Source: Conchocele bisecta
Taxonomy: Eukaryota > Mollusca > Bivalvia > Lucinida > Thyasiridae
Direction of reading: 5' to 3'
DNA: 64,000 bases
Assembly: GCA_029237695.1 (NCBI GenBank)
Contig: CM055265.1
Location: forward strand, 215,280,506 to 215,344,505
The notes under the pieces were generated by a model. The model saw nothing but the letters and a program-made list of their open reading frames with translations, was not told where the DNA came from and searched no databases. Numbering within the stretch: position 1 is the first letter of the stretch; every line of letters starts with the position of its first letter. The position numbers and the translations under genes are program-made. Positions 46,757 to 57,688 of the stretch are shown here, in pieces.

Positions 46757-47215
46757 TTATATACTGGAGTCAGGTGGTCCGTCCGTCCGGGCTAACATTG
46801 GGGGTTTAGAGGCTAGGGGGAGGAGCCTAAGACAATAGAATACAATAGATTTATTCCATTAGCCCCTAAACCTATTGTAGTTTAGGGGCTATTCCTTTGA
46901 TCTTTTAAAGAACAAATAGCCCATAAACCCAAAATGTCCGTCCGTCCGTCCGTCCATCCGTCGGAGAAATATTGTTATAACTTCTATTTCCTTCATCTAA
47001 AATGCTTAATATTTCACACATGAATTCCTGTAAGGCTCTACTACCACACTGCCAAATACATGACCGTCCAACCCCCGCTGATCCCAAGGTCACGGTCAAA
47101 TACTTAGTCTCTTTACAAAACTTAACATCAGAGAAATATGTTATAACTTATATTTCCTTCATCTAAAATGCTTACTATTTCACACATGCATTCCTGTAAG
47201 GCTCTACTAACATCC
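46757..47215 (+). repeat. Fragments of the TATACCCCC element
   Basis: TATACTGGAGTCAGGT..GTCCGTCCGTCC at 46757-46790, then after an inserted GGTTTAGAGGCTAG / TAGCCCCTAAACC inverted stretch a GTCCGTCCGTCCGTCC leader (46937) and two ~169-bp monomers matching 10-17 kb. Confidence 0.8.
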
Positions 47216-47399
47216 AACATGTTCGCCATGTCAACACAATGTTTTTACCCACCAATTTTGGACGCTAATGCAATAGTTTACAAATTATTATCAAATTAAT
47301 GTTCAATGTCATTATCATTCAGCCTTCATTCAGCTGACGTCATCAAATCTAAAACAAAGTCATGACGTAATAATAAACACGACAAAACAATCTGAAATG

Positions 47400-47935
47400 G
47401 GCTCGACTATACAGATATCCTTGTCTCGGGGCACCAGTGGGTGAGAAATAGCGGTCACAGTTCCGGCATCGTCGTCGTTGGCATCATTGTCAACAATTTT
47501 GGGACATAAATTTTGGACGTTTTGGGCAAATATCCCATATCTCTTGATCCGTTAGTTGGATCATTACCAAACTTCATCTATGGCTTCCTCACACATTACC
47601 AAATTACATCAATAGCTTTCTCACATTGATGGCTATCCACCCACTGTCATTTGGGTGACCTTGACCTTCACATTGGTGACAATAACCTTTGTGCCAATAA
47701 TAGTATACATACGTCGAAATGTTGAATACCTCCTGATCCGTTAGTCGGAGCCTTACCAAACTTCACCAATAACTTCCTCACTTTGAAGGCTATCCACCCA
47801 GTGTCATTTGTGTGACCTTGACTTCCTCATATTGTGACCTTGACCTTGGTGTCCTTGACCTTCGTGGCGATCGCCTTGTTTAGTTTGTGGGTGAGAAACT
47901 TGCCAGCGATCGCCTTGTTAAGAGATTGTCACAAT
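47400..47935 (+). repeat. Tandem-repeat element, GATCCGTTAGTYGGA family
   Basis: A CGTCGTCGTTGGCATC leader, two monomers of about 180-200 bp (CTTGATCCGTTAGTTGGATC, TTACCAAACTTCA, GGCTATCCACCCA, GTGTGACCTTGACCTTCAC), then a GGCGATCGCCTTGTT terminus repeated twice. No gene. Confidence 0.75.
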
Positions 47936-48381
47936 TTGTGTCCCATATTTCACTAATCACTCTAACTAACAGTTTTAGACAGTGCGGTAGAATATCATAA
48001 TGTCTGTCCAAAAATATTTTATACTTTGAATCAGTAAATTGTCGTTGCAAATTCGCACTTCAAAGGCAAACTTTCACTTAACGAGCGTAAAATGCTACAC
48101 ATTTATGTTTTCGGGACCAAACAAGTAGTTTGAAGTTGCAAATATTTGACATAACAAAATTTGATGTAACAATATTAAACCAGTTATATTGAAAATGATA
48201 GGATTTGAAATTGGACTTGGGACACAAATTTGACGTAACAGGGGAATTCGACGTGACGGAGTAAACGAATGTAGACTGTGCATATTGTTCATGGCACAAC
48301 TCAGAAAGGGAAATAGTCTTTAAACAGTCTTTTCCTATTGCCTTGTAATTGTTAGGAAACTTGCCGAGGTTGTATTATAAG

Positions 48382-48484
48382 TTATTGTGATTCTACACAG
48401 GCTATATGGTGTAATATTGCCCGTCTGGAGGTATGTTCACCCGAGGCGATATTACACCATATAGCCTGTGTAGAATCACAATAA
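48382..48484. repeat. 36-bp perfect inverted repeat with 31-nt loop
   Basis: TTATTGTGATTCTACACAGG (48382) to AATAT (48417) pairs exactly with 48449-48484. The loop holds CCCGTCTGGAGGTATGTTCA. Similar CGATATTACAC / GTATGACAAA words occur at 55935-56340. Confidence 0.9.
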
Positions 48485-49151
48485 CGTATTTGTCATACCG
48501 CAGATCCTGTATTTGGCCGTATAAACATATCTCTTCTTTTGATCTTTGCGTTTTTTCAGGAAGAAAAATTATCCGAGATTCGATTTTCTACCGTCGGTCT
48601 TAATATAAAGGCGTAAATGAACATTTTGTTTTTTTATTAAACGAAAACAAACTAAATATGGAGTAAGAAATCCATCGAAAACGACTTTACGCCGCGGTTT
48701 CGTGTGTGGAACCCATAGTTTGTGACGTAAATATAGCCGTGTCACGAAGTCGAGCGTGTTGAGATTTGAAAATCAATTTTCGTTATTTTGGCTAATTTTT
48801 CGCTCATATTTTGATGAGCGAAGAATATTTATGGAAAAATAAACAATTGTCACACCAGGGTGACACCGAGCTAGTCTACTGTAGGGACGGAACACCAAGC
48901 ACGTTGTGGACAGAGACAACAAGGAATATTTTTACAAGTACCGTATTCTTGCGATTATAAGACGCATTTTTTGTACTCAGATTTGTATCTCAGAAAGCCC
49001 CTGCGTCTTATAAATACATGTACAGAGCTGCCAACCCCATGTCGGTCCAATGAGGAACATGGAGAGAAAAAGAGGCTATTTTCAGGAACACCACATATGT
49101 TTTCAGGAACACAAATCAGTACTCACTTATATGAATACTTACATAATCTAG

Positions 49152-49703
49152 TCAATTATTTAGAGCCTGGTAGGTTGCGGATTTCGCCCGTTTCAGTGTA
49201 GCCTCGCTCAGAGATTGGTTGAAGCAGGTTGTGGTGCTGTTTATTTTCAAAACTAACAATTTTTCAAGTGTCTGATGGTTCATTGAGCCTCGAAAGTCTG
49301 TTTTGTTCTTCCTTACTATGGAAAACACACGTTCACATTCAGCATTGCTTTGCGGGATTACAAGTATGTTTGACATTACTTTTGGCAACACTTTGTACTT
49401 CTGAGAGCCACATTCATCTACTAACTTAGAGATTTCAAACCACTGGCTGTCTGCCCGTTCTAATGCACAGATATTGTCATTCAGTTCATCAACTTGGAAG
49501 TTACAGAATTCCTCTTCAATGTCATTCTCACACGCACCTTTCGGCAACATTGCTGGAAACCTGTTGATGAAGTACTTCACGGAATTGAAATTAGATTGTT
49601 GTCTCAAACTGATGTCCACAATTTCAGCATGTTTCAGTAATGTGTCATTCAATGGAAATTTCTTTTTGATGTAGTCACATGCTGTGATGAGGTAGTTCTT
49701 CAC
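49152..49703 (-). pseudogene. hAT-like transposase, C-terminal dimerisation domain
   Basis: 183-codon frame ending near the element's left terminus. Contains SNAECERVFSIVRKNKTDFR and then MNHQTLEKLLVLKIN, the classic hAT family C-terminal signature (SxAxxERxFS..R..L....L..L), with the last catalytic Glu of the RNase H-like fold expected in the (A)E(C)ER segment. This part binds a second transposase molecule. It is separated from the preceding frame by an interval of about 140 bp (49704-49841) with at least one frame break. Confidence 0.85.
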
Positions 49704-49841
49704 ATTGTCATAGAATAATTTGGTCTTCTTCTCAATCTAGGCTTTGTGTTTGTGATATATTCCCTCGTTTCCGAACCAATCACCAAGTCTTTGTCATCTT
49801 TGTGGTTGTACTTTGTAGTGTAGTCAACCTGACGAACATCA

Positions 49842-50801
49842 CTAAATACCATTGCACTCGGCCTGACAAATTTCAAGAGCAGTTGCTTCAGAAGGTTCAG
49901 TAATACCCGGCGAACGAAGTCTGTAAATCAGTGGTTTATCTGACTGCAATAATACATTTACTGCATTGAACACTGGAATAATGTGTTGGAGGAACAATGT
50001 GTACACTTTGAATTGTGCTGATTGTAAGCTGGATTTCACCCTATGCTTCCTGTCAGATATTCCAGTTGATGGAATAGACTTACTGGTTTCATTATCTGAA
50101 AATTTGGATGTACCACTCACACTACTGATAATGGAAGCAGACTCCTTACTTATTGTCTCAGATACGCTACTAGTGGATGTATGTTTATTTGTACTAGATA
50201 CATGTAGTGCCTTTGATGTGTTGGTACTACTAGTAGACTTGCTAGGCTTTGCTGGTTTGGCTGTACTGGGACTAGTAGCAGGCTTACTAGGCTTTGCTGG
50301 TTTGGCTGAACTGTGACTAGTAGCAGGCTTACTAGGCTTTGCTGGTTTGGCTGAACTGTGACAAGTAGCAGGCTTAATAGGCTTTGCTGGTTTGGCTGAC
50401 CTGGGACTACTAGCAGTCTTGCTAGGCTTAGCTGGTTTGGATGTGCTTGGACTACTAGCAGTCTTGCTAGGGTTTGCTGGTTTGGCTTTGCTGGTAGACG
50501 CGCCCGATTTGCACTCATTCTCAAAATATTCTCGAAGTGGCCGCCATTGTTGAAGAAGTCTGTTAATACACTGTTCGAGGGACAGCCACCTGGTGGATAC
50601 ATGTTTTAGAATCTTTCTTTGTTCAGTTCCACAAAACACTTGCATTTGCTTTAAGGCACTCTGTCGCTTCGTACTTTTATCCAGGTAATAATAAATATCA
50701 GTTAGTAGTTCATCAACGTGGACAGGTATTGTCTGGCACCATACTCTGCAGCCAAGTGTATCAAGTGGCATGGACAGCCAACAAAGTATATCTCGGGGCA
50801 T
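49842..50801 (-). pseudogene. hAT-like transposase, central helical part with Lys-Pro tandem repeat
   Basis: 319-codon frame that overlaps the previous part of the gene by about 100 bp in another frame. It begins with the helical stretch around HVDELLTDIYYYLDKSTKRQ, then LKHVSTRWLSLEQCINRLLQ (the TRW block seen in this transposase group), REYFENECKSG, then seven 15-residue repeats of the type SAKPAKPSKPATSHS at about 50215-50505. It continues with a Ser/Thr-rich stretch and FKVYTLFLQHIIPVFNAVNV. The repeat is a 45-bp DNA unit and is unusual for a transposase. It is open in a second frame too, which argues for recent repeat growth. Confidence 0.8.
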
Positions 50802-51196
50802 TTCTGTGTAATAAATGATATTACACCTTTTTTGGAACCGGTCATTACACTAGCATTGTCCGAACCAAACGCAACACAGTTATCCCACTTTACTTCATGT
50901 TCGTTTAGAGAACTGTCCAATACATTATGTTTTCTCCTGTTGCACATTTCATTACTTATTGGATTACTCAACAATTTCCGAGCGACAATCCCAGTTTCAT
51001 GATCTACATGTCGGACAACAATAGGAAAGAATTTATCTTCACCTTCGCTACTTCCGTCGGTGGCAATGCTAAATGGCTGAGTTTTCATTACAGTGGCAAG
51101 TTCTAACATACTCTCCTTCCCCAATTCATTAACTATAGCAGTCGTTTTTGTTCTTCCACTACTGTATTTACCAGCTATTTTCGAGTCGGGAAACAT
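50702..51196 (-). pseudogene. hAT-like transposase, RNase H-like catalytic core
   Basis: 164-codon frame. PFSIATDGSSEGEDKFFPIV carries the first probable catalytic Asp (TDG); NCVAFGSDNASVMTGSKKGV the second (SDNA); FVGCPCHLIHLAAEYG the conserved C-x-C-H-x-x-H helix that follows in hAT-type transposases. It would cut and rejoin DNA at the element ends. It overlaps the BED-finger frame at 51175-51196 and the central frame at 50702-50801, so two frameshifts separate it from its neighbours. Confidence 0.85.
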
Positions 51197-51588
51197 TTTT
51201 GGAATAATTTGGTGGCATGGTCTGCTGCAGACATTGGCAAGTTGTGTTCAACAAGGAAGTGTGTAAACAATGTTTCTGCTCGGGTGGGGCCTAATTCATT
51301 AGATTCTGGGACTGATGCCTTGAAAAACGTTGAAATATTCTTAGTGGTGGTGCTAAGATGCGTGTATTCTTGGTGTTTTTTACTGTCAATGTGCCTTCTA
51401 CAATCGTCTCGGCCACCATGACCAACCGAAAAATCGGAATGACACTGCTTGCAAAACGCAAATTCATCACCGCGCTTCGATGGGACTAAATGGGGCCATG
51501 TATCACTGTAATCCGTGATGAACTTCTGTGTTCTCCTAACCTTTTTATGAACCCCAGATGCGTCGGCTGCGCGCTTTCGAGCAGACAT
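51175..51588 (-). pseudogene. hAT-like transposase, N-terminal BED-type zinc finger
   Basis: 137-codon frame starting with Met at 51586-51588 (MSARKRAADASGV), with a basic start. Residues 46-72 form FAFCKQCHSDF and then RRHIDSKKH: Cys46, Cys49, His66, His72, a CX2C..HX5H BED-like finger that binds transposon ends. STFFKASVPES follows. No upstream ATG is needed, and the terminal repeat lies 280 bp further upstream. The frame ends after CFPTRK where the core domain continues in another frame. Confidence 0.85.
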
Positions 51589-52699
51589 TTTCAGAATTTA
51601 CGCGATGAATAAATCAATATCACTGAGCGCTTGAAACTGCTATTACTACACAACAAAAATCCAAATGGTAAGCGCATAGGCGAGTATGATTACGGGTAAA
51701 TACAAAATGAGGATTTATTTGAAGAATTTGGAAACGAAATTATTATTTTATTATTATTTCCAGATATTCCCGCGCTGATTTTTTTAAAAATCGTACTTTT
51801 TAATTGTTGTCCGTACTTCCGTATTTCTAACGTATTTTCCGGAACAAATACGGAAAAATCGTAACAGTTGGCAGCTCTGCATGTAGATACATGAGCATTT
51901 TTTTCCACCCGAAATATTGACATAAACGACCAAAAATAAAATGCGTTCCTATATTTGTTGTTGTTGTTAGTCTTTGGGGTAAAATCCGGTATTGGAATAT
52001 TGGTTTCTAAACAGTTCGCGCCTTTACTCGCGCCTTACTCGTTCCGGCCATGTGTCACATTCGGTACACATTTTTCTATACCGAATGCGAACAGTGTATA
52101 CCAAGATCAGATCCGGTCGACATTTTCTCTGCGAATCACAATCTTGCCTCTATCATTTTAATTATCTTTTGAAAACATTTACCGGTCCCATATCGGTCGG
52201 TGTCATTTTGCCTGTAAAAATATTGCATGACGCCATTAACGGTAAATCCCAATATGCATAATGCAATTCCACGAAAGTTATAAAACTCCATCATTAGTTT
52301 CGAAACTGTGTAGTTTACAAGATGCTGATGAAAGTGGCAAGCCTAAGTCAGCTGGCCGACATCAAACACCACCGCGCGTGTCAAGATTTACAACACAAAG
52401 CCATATCAAATATCAACACACGCGGTTGTTGCTGACGTCCGTTTAGTATTCGTCACTAAAACTGGTACCCTGTCTAATGCGTTCCAGTGAAACAATACTA
52501 CCGAGAACCAGACCCTATTTATGACACGGCAAACGTGTTTATGTGAATTGGGTCTTTTATCTCTGACAAATCCCGGCTTATTGCATTAGCGGCCAGACCA
52601 GGCGGTGGATTCGCGTAGTCTGCACATGGTTTACAATGTTCGCCAATCTCTATTTAAAAAATTATAATTACGTCAGCGGACAATGCAAATTCGTCATAG

Positions 52700-52930
52700 C
52701 TATAGGCTGCTTTCAGCGTCATTTACGGAAGATACAACTGATTTTGAAATATTACATACTGTAGGCGAAAGTTGTGTGTTGCTTTGTGGGAAAAAAATCG
52801 ATAACACCCAACCGTGTCAACAGGTGCTATTATCTTATGTCATCATTCAGCACGAGCTGTAAACTGTGTGACCTTTAGGCTATGTTTTGAAATTGCACTG
52901 ATTGGTCAACACGCTTTTTGATGTGTGCCC
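52700..52930 (+). repeat. Dispersed repeat, inverted copy of 4735-5115
   Basis: GATAACACCCAACCGTGTCA, GTGTGACCTTTAGGCTATG and CTGATTGGTCAACACGC match the reverse complement of 4760-4920. It lies inside the TA-flanked element. Confidence 0.65.
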
Positions 52931-53804
52931 GCAGATGTGTCGAACGTGCGGCTTTCATCCTTGCATCATGGGGGCAATCAGTAATCCCCATTTCATGCTG
53001 AGGTTACGCTTATGTTTGCGGAAAATCCTAAATATTTTCCTTCTATGCAATCAGAAGTCTATGCCGCGATCACCATTTAAACCGTTTCGTCGAGACGGTT
53101 CAAATGAGTGGTGACAACCTATACTTTCAGTGAGAAATAACAAAAATAAAAATAAAATATAAATTTAAATTTCATATCCGTGAATGTGTATTCAGAAAGG
53201 AACGGGTTAAAAAAACACTGGATTATACGCACGCAGATCTGTCGCCATATTTCGCGATATTGATTTTGAAAATAGTTTCCGTAAATGGTGTTGAAAAGAG
53301 GTAATAATTAACAATATAATACCACTTTCGGCAGCAATATGATCGCAAATATAACACGATTTATGACAATAGTCTGTTCCCCATTTAACACGATTTTGCT
53401 ATACAAATAGGCAAACAAATCGGGAGCCAATGCACAAACGTGTACTAACTGAGCACGTGTTATAGTGAAGCGTGTACTACCGAGTTCACGGTGTAATTGA
53501 AGATACTAGAAAACGGTGAAATACGGACCGGGTAATCACGGACATAGAGTCGGCAAATTACGGACATAGCAAACTATGATGGGGAAAATTCAGACAAAAA
53601 CGTCCAAGGTACGAATAAAAAAAACGATGTGGGGGAATAAATAACAACAACAACTTGGCGACTTTTTTTCATTTTTTTGTTTCATTTTGTTAGGAAAATT
53701 GGGTGCGTCTTATAATCTCATGTAGACATTTTCCCCTAGATTTTGGACTGAAAATAGGGGTGCGTCTTATGCACTCTTGCGACCTATAATCGCAAGAATA
53801 CGGT

Positions 53805-55570
53805 ATGATATATTTACATAAATGATAAACACAAACAATAGATGAATATGTCAGTACGGACAACGTCCCCTAGCAGCCACCGCCACAGGCCCTTGCACAA
53901 CCAAGGCACATCCTCGATTCTGGAACAGGTAGGTAAATTCAAAAGTAAACGTCATCATCATATGGATAAATATCCAATGTTAGAGATCATCTAAACAACT
54001 CCGGCTTCCGCCATGATGGGAGTGACGTAAAGTTACTGTTTCTTAGGAGATACTCAGCCTACTTGGGCAGATGGGGTCCATAACGCATCGGTGAACGTCC
54101 CTTTCGATTCTTCACGTCCTTCGACGGAATGACGTCACCGGAATATGCCCCACTCGATTACGCCCTCGGTCCACGCGGAGCAGAGTCCCCGCTAACACAC
54201 GGTGTTGTGTCGTGGACTCCAGAATAAGGAAATAACTCTGTGTTGCGTACTGAATTACGCAGACACAAAGAAGGGACGTGCCGTCGCTCGTGGCTGACTG
54301 GCTGGCTGTACTGGCTGGCTGGGACTACAAAACACCAACGGTGTTGTTACCAGAAGTAAACGTGTTATAGTCTCAATAATAGTCACAGTAGTGCACATGA
54401 AATCAATATCCTGATTGCATGGCAATACTAAACATCATATATTACAATGATGAAACATGATAATATGCAATGGACATAAAGATATTTTCACTAATGGGAA
54501 GAAGGGGGCTGATGGAATTCATAAGTCTGAAAATGCGATATAACACATTAATGAACAGCCACTATATCTAGTGTACCCAACGATATACCTCTTCACAGCC
54601 GTACATGTGAATACAGACGTCATTCACAGTTATTTACCATTAGTAAACAAACATTTGATTGCGACAGGCCTTACTTTGATCAGACTGCCCGTGGCCAACT
54701 GCGTTAACTTAATAAAGAGCAACTGTGCCAAGTATTCTCCTGTGCAGATTCACAGTATTACATTACATTACTAATCATAAACACTGTATACTCTAATCAG
54801 ACTGTAGGATTCCACAGGCTGACCCAAAGCATCAGTGATTGAACACAAATTATACTTCACATCATGTCCTTATTGCAGCTTACTGATGTATAAATCAGTG
54901 CACTTAGAGCAGAACTGTCTGATCTGGCCCATCTTGGTCGCAATAGCATTTACAATATTTACAACACACTGCGAACGTAATAGGACTTAATAAAATGAAT
55001 GTACAGACGACTGGGTTAGGAGTTAACATGTGTTTCCCCATAGAGTAATGAAAGTCGTCCAGAAAATTCACGTTACAATTGTGACATGTTAAAATTGGCA
55101 ATATTCTCATGTATAGTACAGGGCGCAGACTGATATTCGATCGAATCGTAACATAAAATGCATGGCTAATGTTAGTGAACATTTCAATCAAGTTCGCCCT
55201 TCGTTTTACAAATACAATAAATTGCTAATGCAATTAGTCAGAGTGATATGCAACAAAAACACATGAGAATAATATGCCATTACAATACTCACGGAATGCT
55301 CCCACATGCCAGTCCTGTAATCGTTATTATTTACACGTAAGCACGACGAATTAATGAATCAATAATATTTGATTAAGGGAAATAATCTACATCAGCGGAT
55401 ACATGCCATACGGCTTTTATTGACCAAGCGTTTGGTCGAAACAGGGCCAAATAACTGAGGTAAATTAAATAGTGCAGTATTATCGAGGATACGATAACAC
55501 TGCGTAGAATTGCCGGTCTTGGCAAGATTCAGACTTAAATGGCAGCATTAGAAAGTAACAACAACATATG
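53805..55570. other. DHX33-like intron, no recognised feature
   Basis: Lower repeat density than elsewhere. A short GGCTGACTGGCTGGCTGTAC tandem tract lies near 54290-54330. No exon, RNA gene or element terminus was identified. Confidence 0.5.
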
Positions 55571-55740
55571 TACTCACCAATTCCCAGTGAAAACTTGCGC
55601 TCCAATGTCACAAGAATGTAATTGAATGTCCGACTGATAATATATGGTGCTACAACGAATATATACACCCACCCTAGTGCATGACTATCCCATGTAGTCT
55701 GCGTGTCAATGTAAAACTTATGGGCCCACATTTGGCTTAC
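55571..55740 (-). CDS. Possible isolated exon with a membrane-like segment (tentative)
   Basis: On the minus strand an open stretch encodes HALGWVYIFVVAPYIISRTF and then NYILVTLERKFSLGI, followed directly by a strong donor, GTGAGTAC. The hydrophobic segment followed by (T/S)xxERxFSL is reminiscent of the first membrane span of organic-anion transporter (SLCO) proteins. The upstream acceptor is weak and no partner exon was found on this strand, so it may be chance. Confidence 0.2.
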
Positions 55741-56718
55741 AATTTTACGTAAGTTGACTAATGATCTGACAGGCAGTCTAGCTCATGAGATATCTGGTGA
55801 ATTAGTCATAAATAGGTATGACTTACTAGGTAATTAGGCTAGCATCTAAGTCTGCATATACAGTGTAGATCACCCAGATACGACCAGTGCAAAATCCAAT
55901 ACTGGTGGTCCGTGCGCGGTTTCGGATAAAGCGCTATTCTCTCCAGCGGTGTACTCCACGGGCGATATTACACACACCAATACCTATTCGACCGTCTTGT
56001 ACTAGAACATTTGATTACTGCTCTAGACTATGTGACCCGTGTTACAATTAATGGATGATAAAGAATATAGTCGGCTACGATTCGTGACAACAATAAAGAC
56101 TGGTTTTGAGTGTACAATTTGTTACTTGTATTGATCAATTCGGGATTTTATTGTGTTTAATGAGCAATACAATTCGCAATCGCTAGATGCTTTCAAAATG
56201 TGTCTTCATTGGACGCGAGGCGCCGGAGGGAAATCGCAATTTCTCTATGTTCGACGGCCTTGGCAGGTCATATAATATATATGACCAGGCAAGCTAGCCA
56301 ATCAAAAGCCGAGAAACTTATCTGCGGTATGACAAAGCTTTTTATCAGGTAACAAGCTGTCTATTCGCCTAATACGTACGGACTGACAACATATTGTTTC
56401 CGCTGTTGATCCGATTATGATACGATATCTGGATTGCAACGAATTGATGTCATATAACGTTAATACTGAATGACGTCACTGTAATCAGTGCCCATTCTTT
56501 TCCACAAAAACTTTTATATTTGACCATTGGCGGTCATAAAATATTACCTGATAAATAAAATACCGGTCTAGTGTCTGTTGATATCAAGTTCGGCTCAAAA
56601 ACAGTATTATTTTCTCGGCGAACCTTGGAATTCCTACGCATTTCCTGCCTTGCATGATAAACTCGATATCAAATGACACTAGCCTGGTATTCTCTATTAC
56701 CATTGTTGTTAACTGCAG
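55741..56718. other. DHX33-like intron with hairpin-related words
   Basis: GGGCGATATTACACAC (55960) and CTGCGGTATGACAAAGC (56320) resemble parts of the 48382-48500 hairpin element in the opposite orientation. ATATAATATATATGACC near 56270 is a local palindrome. No gene. Confidence 0.45.
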
Positions 56719-56785
56719 TAAGTGCCTGACCGCAGGATTCTTCATGAATGCTGCCGAACTACAGGCCGAGGGCGAGTATATCTCG
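56719..56785 (+). CDS. DHX33: DHX33-like exon D (KCLTAGFFMNAAELQAEGEY)
   Basis: Acceptor GTTAACTGCAG, donor GTAAGT. The first base completes an Arg codon begun in the previous exon, then 22 residues, phase 0 out. Matches the RCLxxxFFxNAA block at the OB-fold start. Confidence 0.9.
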
Positions 56786-56924
56786 GTAAGTCACACCTAC
56801 TGTTCTTGGTAAGTTGCTTCCGCACAACTCGTGCTTCATGAAAGTTTGATTCCGACCTATGAAACTCTTTCTATTAAATCTATTGTGTCACCGTGATGTT
56901 TGTGGAGGTATTATCATCACTCAT

Positions 56925-57092
56925 GGGATAGCTCCAGTATCATGTTTGTTGGAAGCAGGGATAGATTATGGCCTGGAGGCTGTGGGTTCATAACTAACCT
57001 TGGGCATAGTATTTCCATTCCACTGGTGTTTCTTGTGAAATTTGAAACCGCGGTCCCATCTCTGTTGCTGTTGCTGGGACGCTAAATCCATT
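56925..57092 (+). mobile_element. Decayed tRNA-headed SINE
   Basis: GGAGGCTGTGGGTTCATAAC (degenerate B box), AGTATTTCCATTCCACTGGT and GCTGGGACGCTAAATCCATT. A copy of the dispersed GATCAAATAGCAC repeat follows at 57110-57190. Confidence 0.7.
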
Positions 57093-57201
57093 CACTTAAG
57101 TCACAGCTGCTGATCAAATAGCACACTCATGTAGCCTGATAACGACCTAGTTAGAAACATGACGGGTGTTTGATTGATGGAATGTATATCGTGTATTTCA
57201 G

Positions 57202-57311
57202 CTGTCGTCGAGGAAGTTGATCTGTATCCACCCGTCGTCCTCCCTGTTCCACTGTAAGCCTGGCTACGTGATCTACAACGAGCTCATCCAGACTACCAAG
57301 TGCTACATGAG
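57202..57311 (+). CDS. DHX33: DHX33-like exon E (HPSSSLFHCKPGYVIYNELI)
   Basis: Acceptor GTATTTCAG, donor GTATAA. 36 codons plus two bases carried over. Encodes the IHPSSSLFHCKP..VIYNELIQTTKCYMR block, the strongest family identifier in the window. Confidence 0.95.
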
Positions 57312-57688
57312 GTATAACACTGCACCGTAATAATATAGGTTATTTTATTTCTATGTAGATATATGCACGAGTCTCGTAGCATGCGATATTGCGTGACTTT
57401 AGGCTCGCAATATCATTTCGCAGCGGAACAAGTGGCAATATCCACATATAGAAATCAAATAACCTTTTTATTATATACGTATATCGCTCACATTTTATAT
57501 GCGCCTCAAAAAATATAAGAAATATAAATGAAATAAGTAAATTAGTGATGATTTAGAAGGAACAATGTTACGAGGTGAAACCAACATGAACTCGTGAGGC
57601 ATCAATATGGAATGGGAAACACAATAGACATATATAATAAACCTAAATTAATCGGACACAATTTCAGGGCTTAAAAATATTCACTTTT
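57312..57688. other. DHX33-like intron, no recognised feature
   Basis: Contains an inverted pair, GGTTATTTTATTTCTATGTA (57341) and ATATAGAAATCAAATAACC (57445-57463). No exon. Confidence 0.5.

Larger units (their letters stand above)
49023..51879 (-). mobile_element. hAT-like DNA transposon, 2.86 kb, 6-bp flanking repeats
   Basis: Ends are CAGAGCTGCCAAC (49023-49035) and its complement (51867-51879), with CATGTA directly outside both (49017-49022, 51880-51885). The transposase-like coding sequence fills the minus strand in order: BED finger, RNase H-like core, helical region with a 45-bp tandem repeat, dimerisation tail. It is inserted 82 bp inside the left end of the TA-flanked element. Confidence 0.85.
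48941..53804. mobile_element. Element with CCGTATTCTTGCGATTATA ends, TA-flanked; hosts a hAT insertion
   Basis: CCGTATTCTTGCGATTATA at 48941-48959 and its complement at 53786-53804, each next to TA. Subterminal AAGACGCA / TGCGTCTTATAA words form a second pair. Without the hAT-like insertion (49023-51879) it is about 2.0 kb and non-coding. A TA target is the Tc1/mariner-type preference, but no transposase of that type is present, so the class is unassigned. Confidence 0.65.

Noticed and set aside
49966..50316. Plus-strand Leu-rich frame (LLGFAGLAVLGLVAGLLGFA), like a membrane protein
   Set aside because: It is the antisense of the 45-bp Lys-Pro-Ser repeat in the hAT-like transposase.
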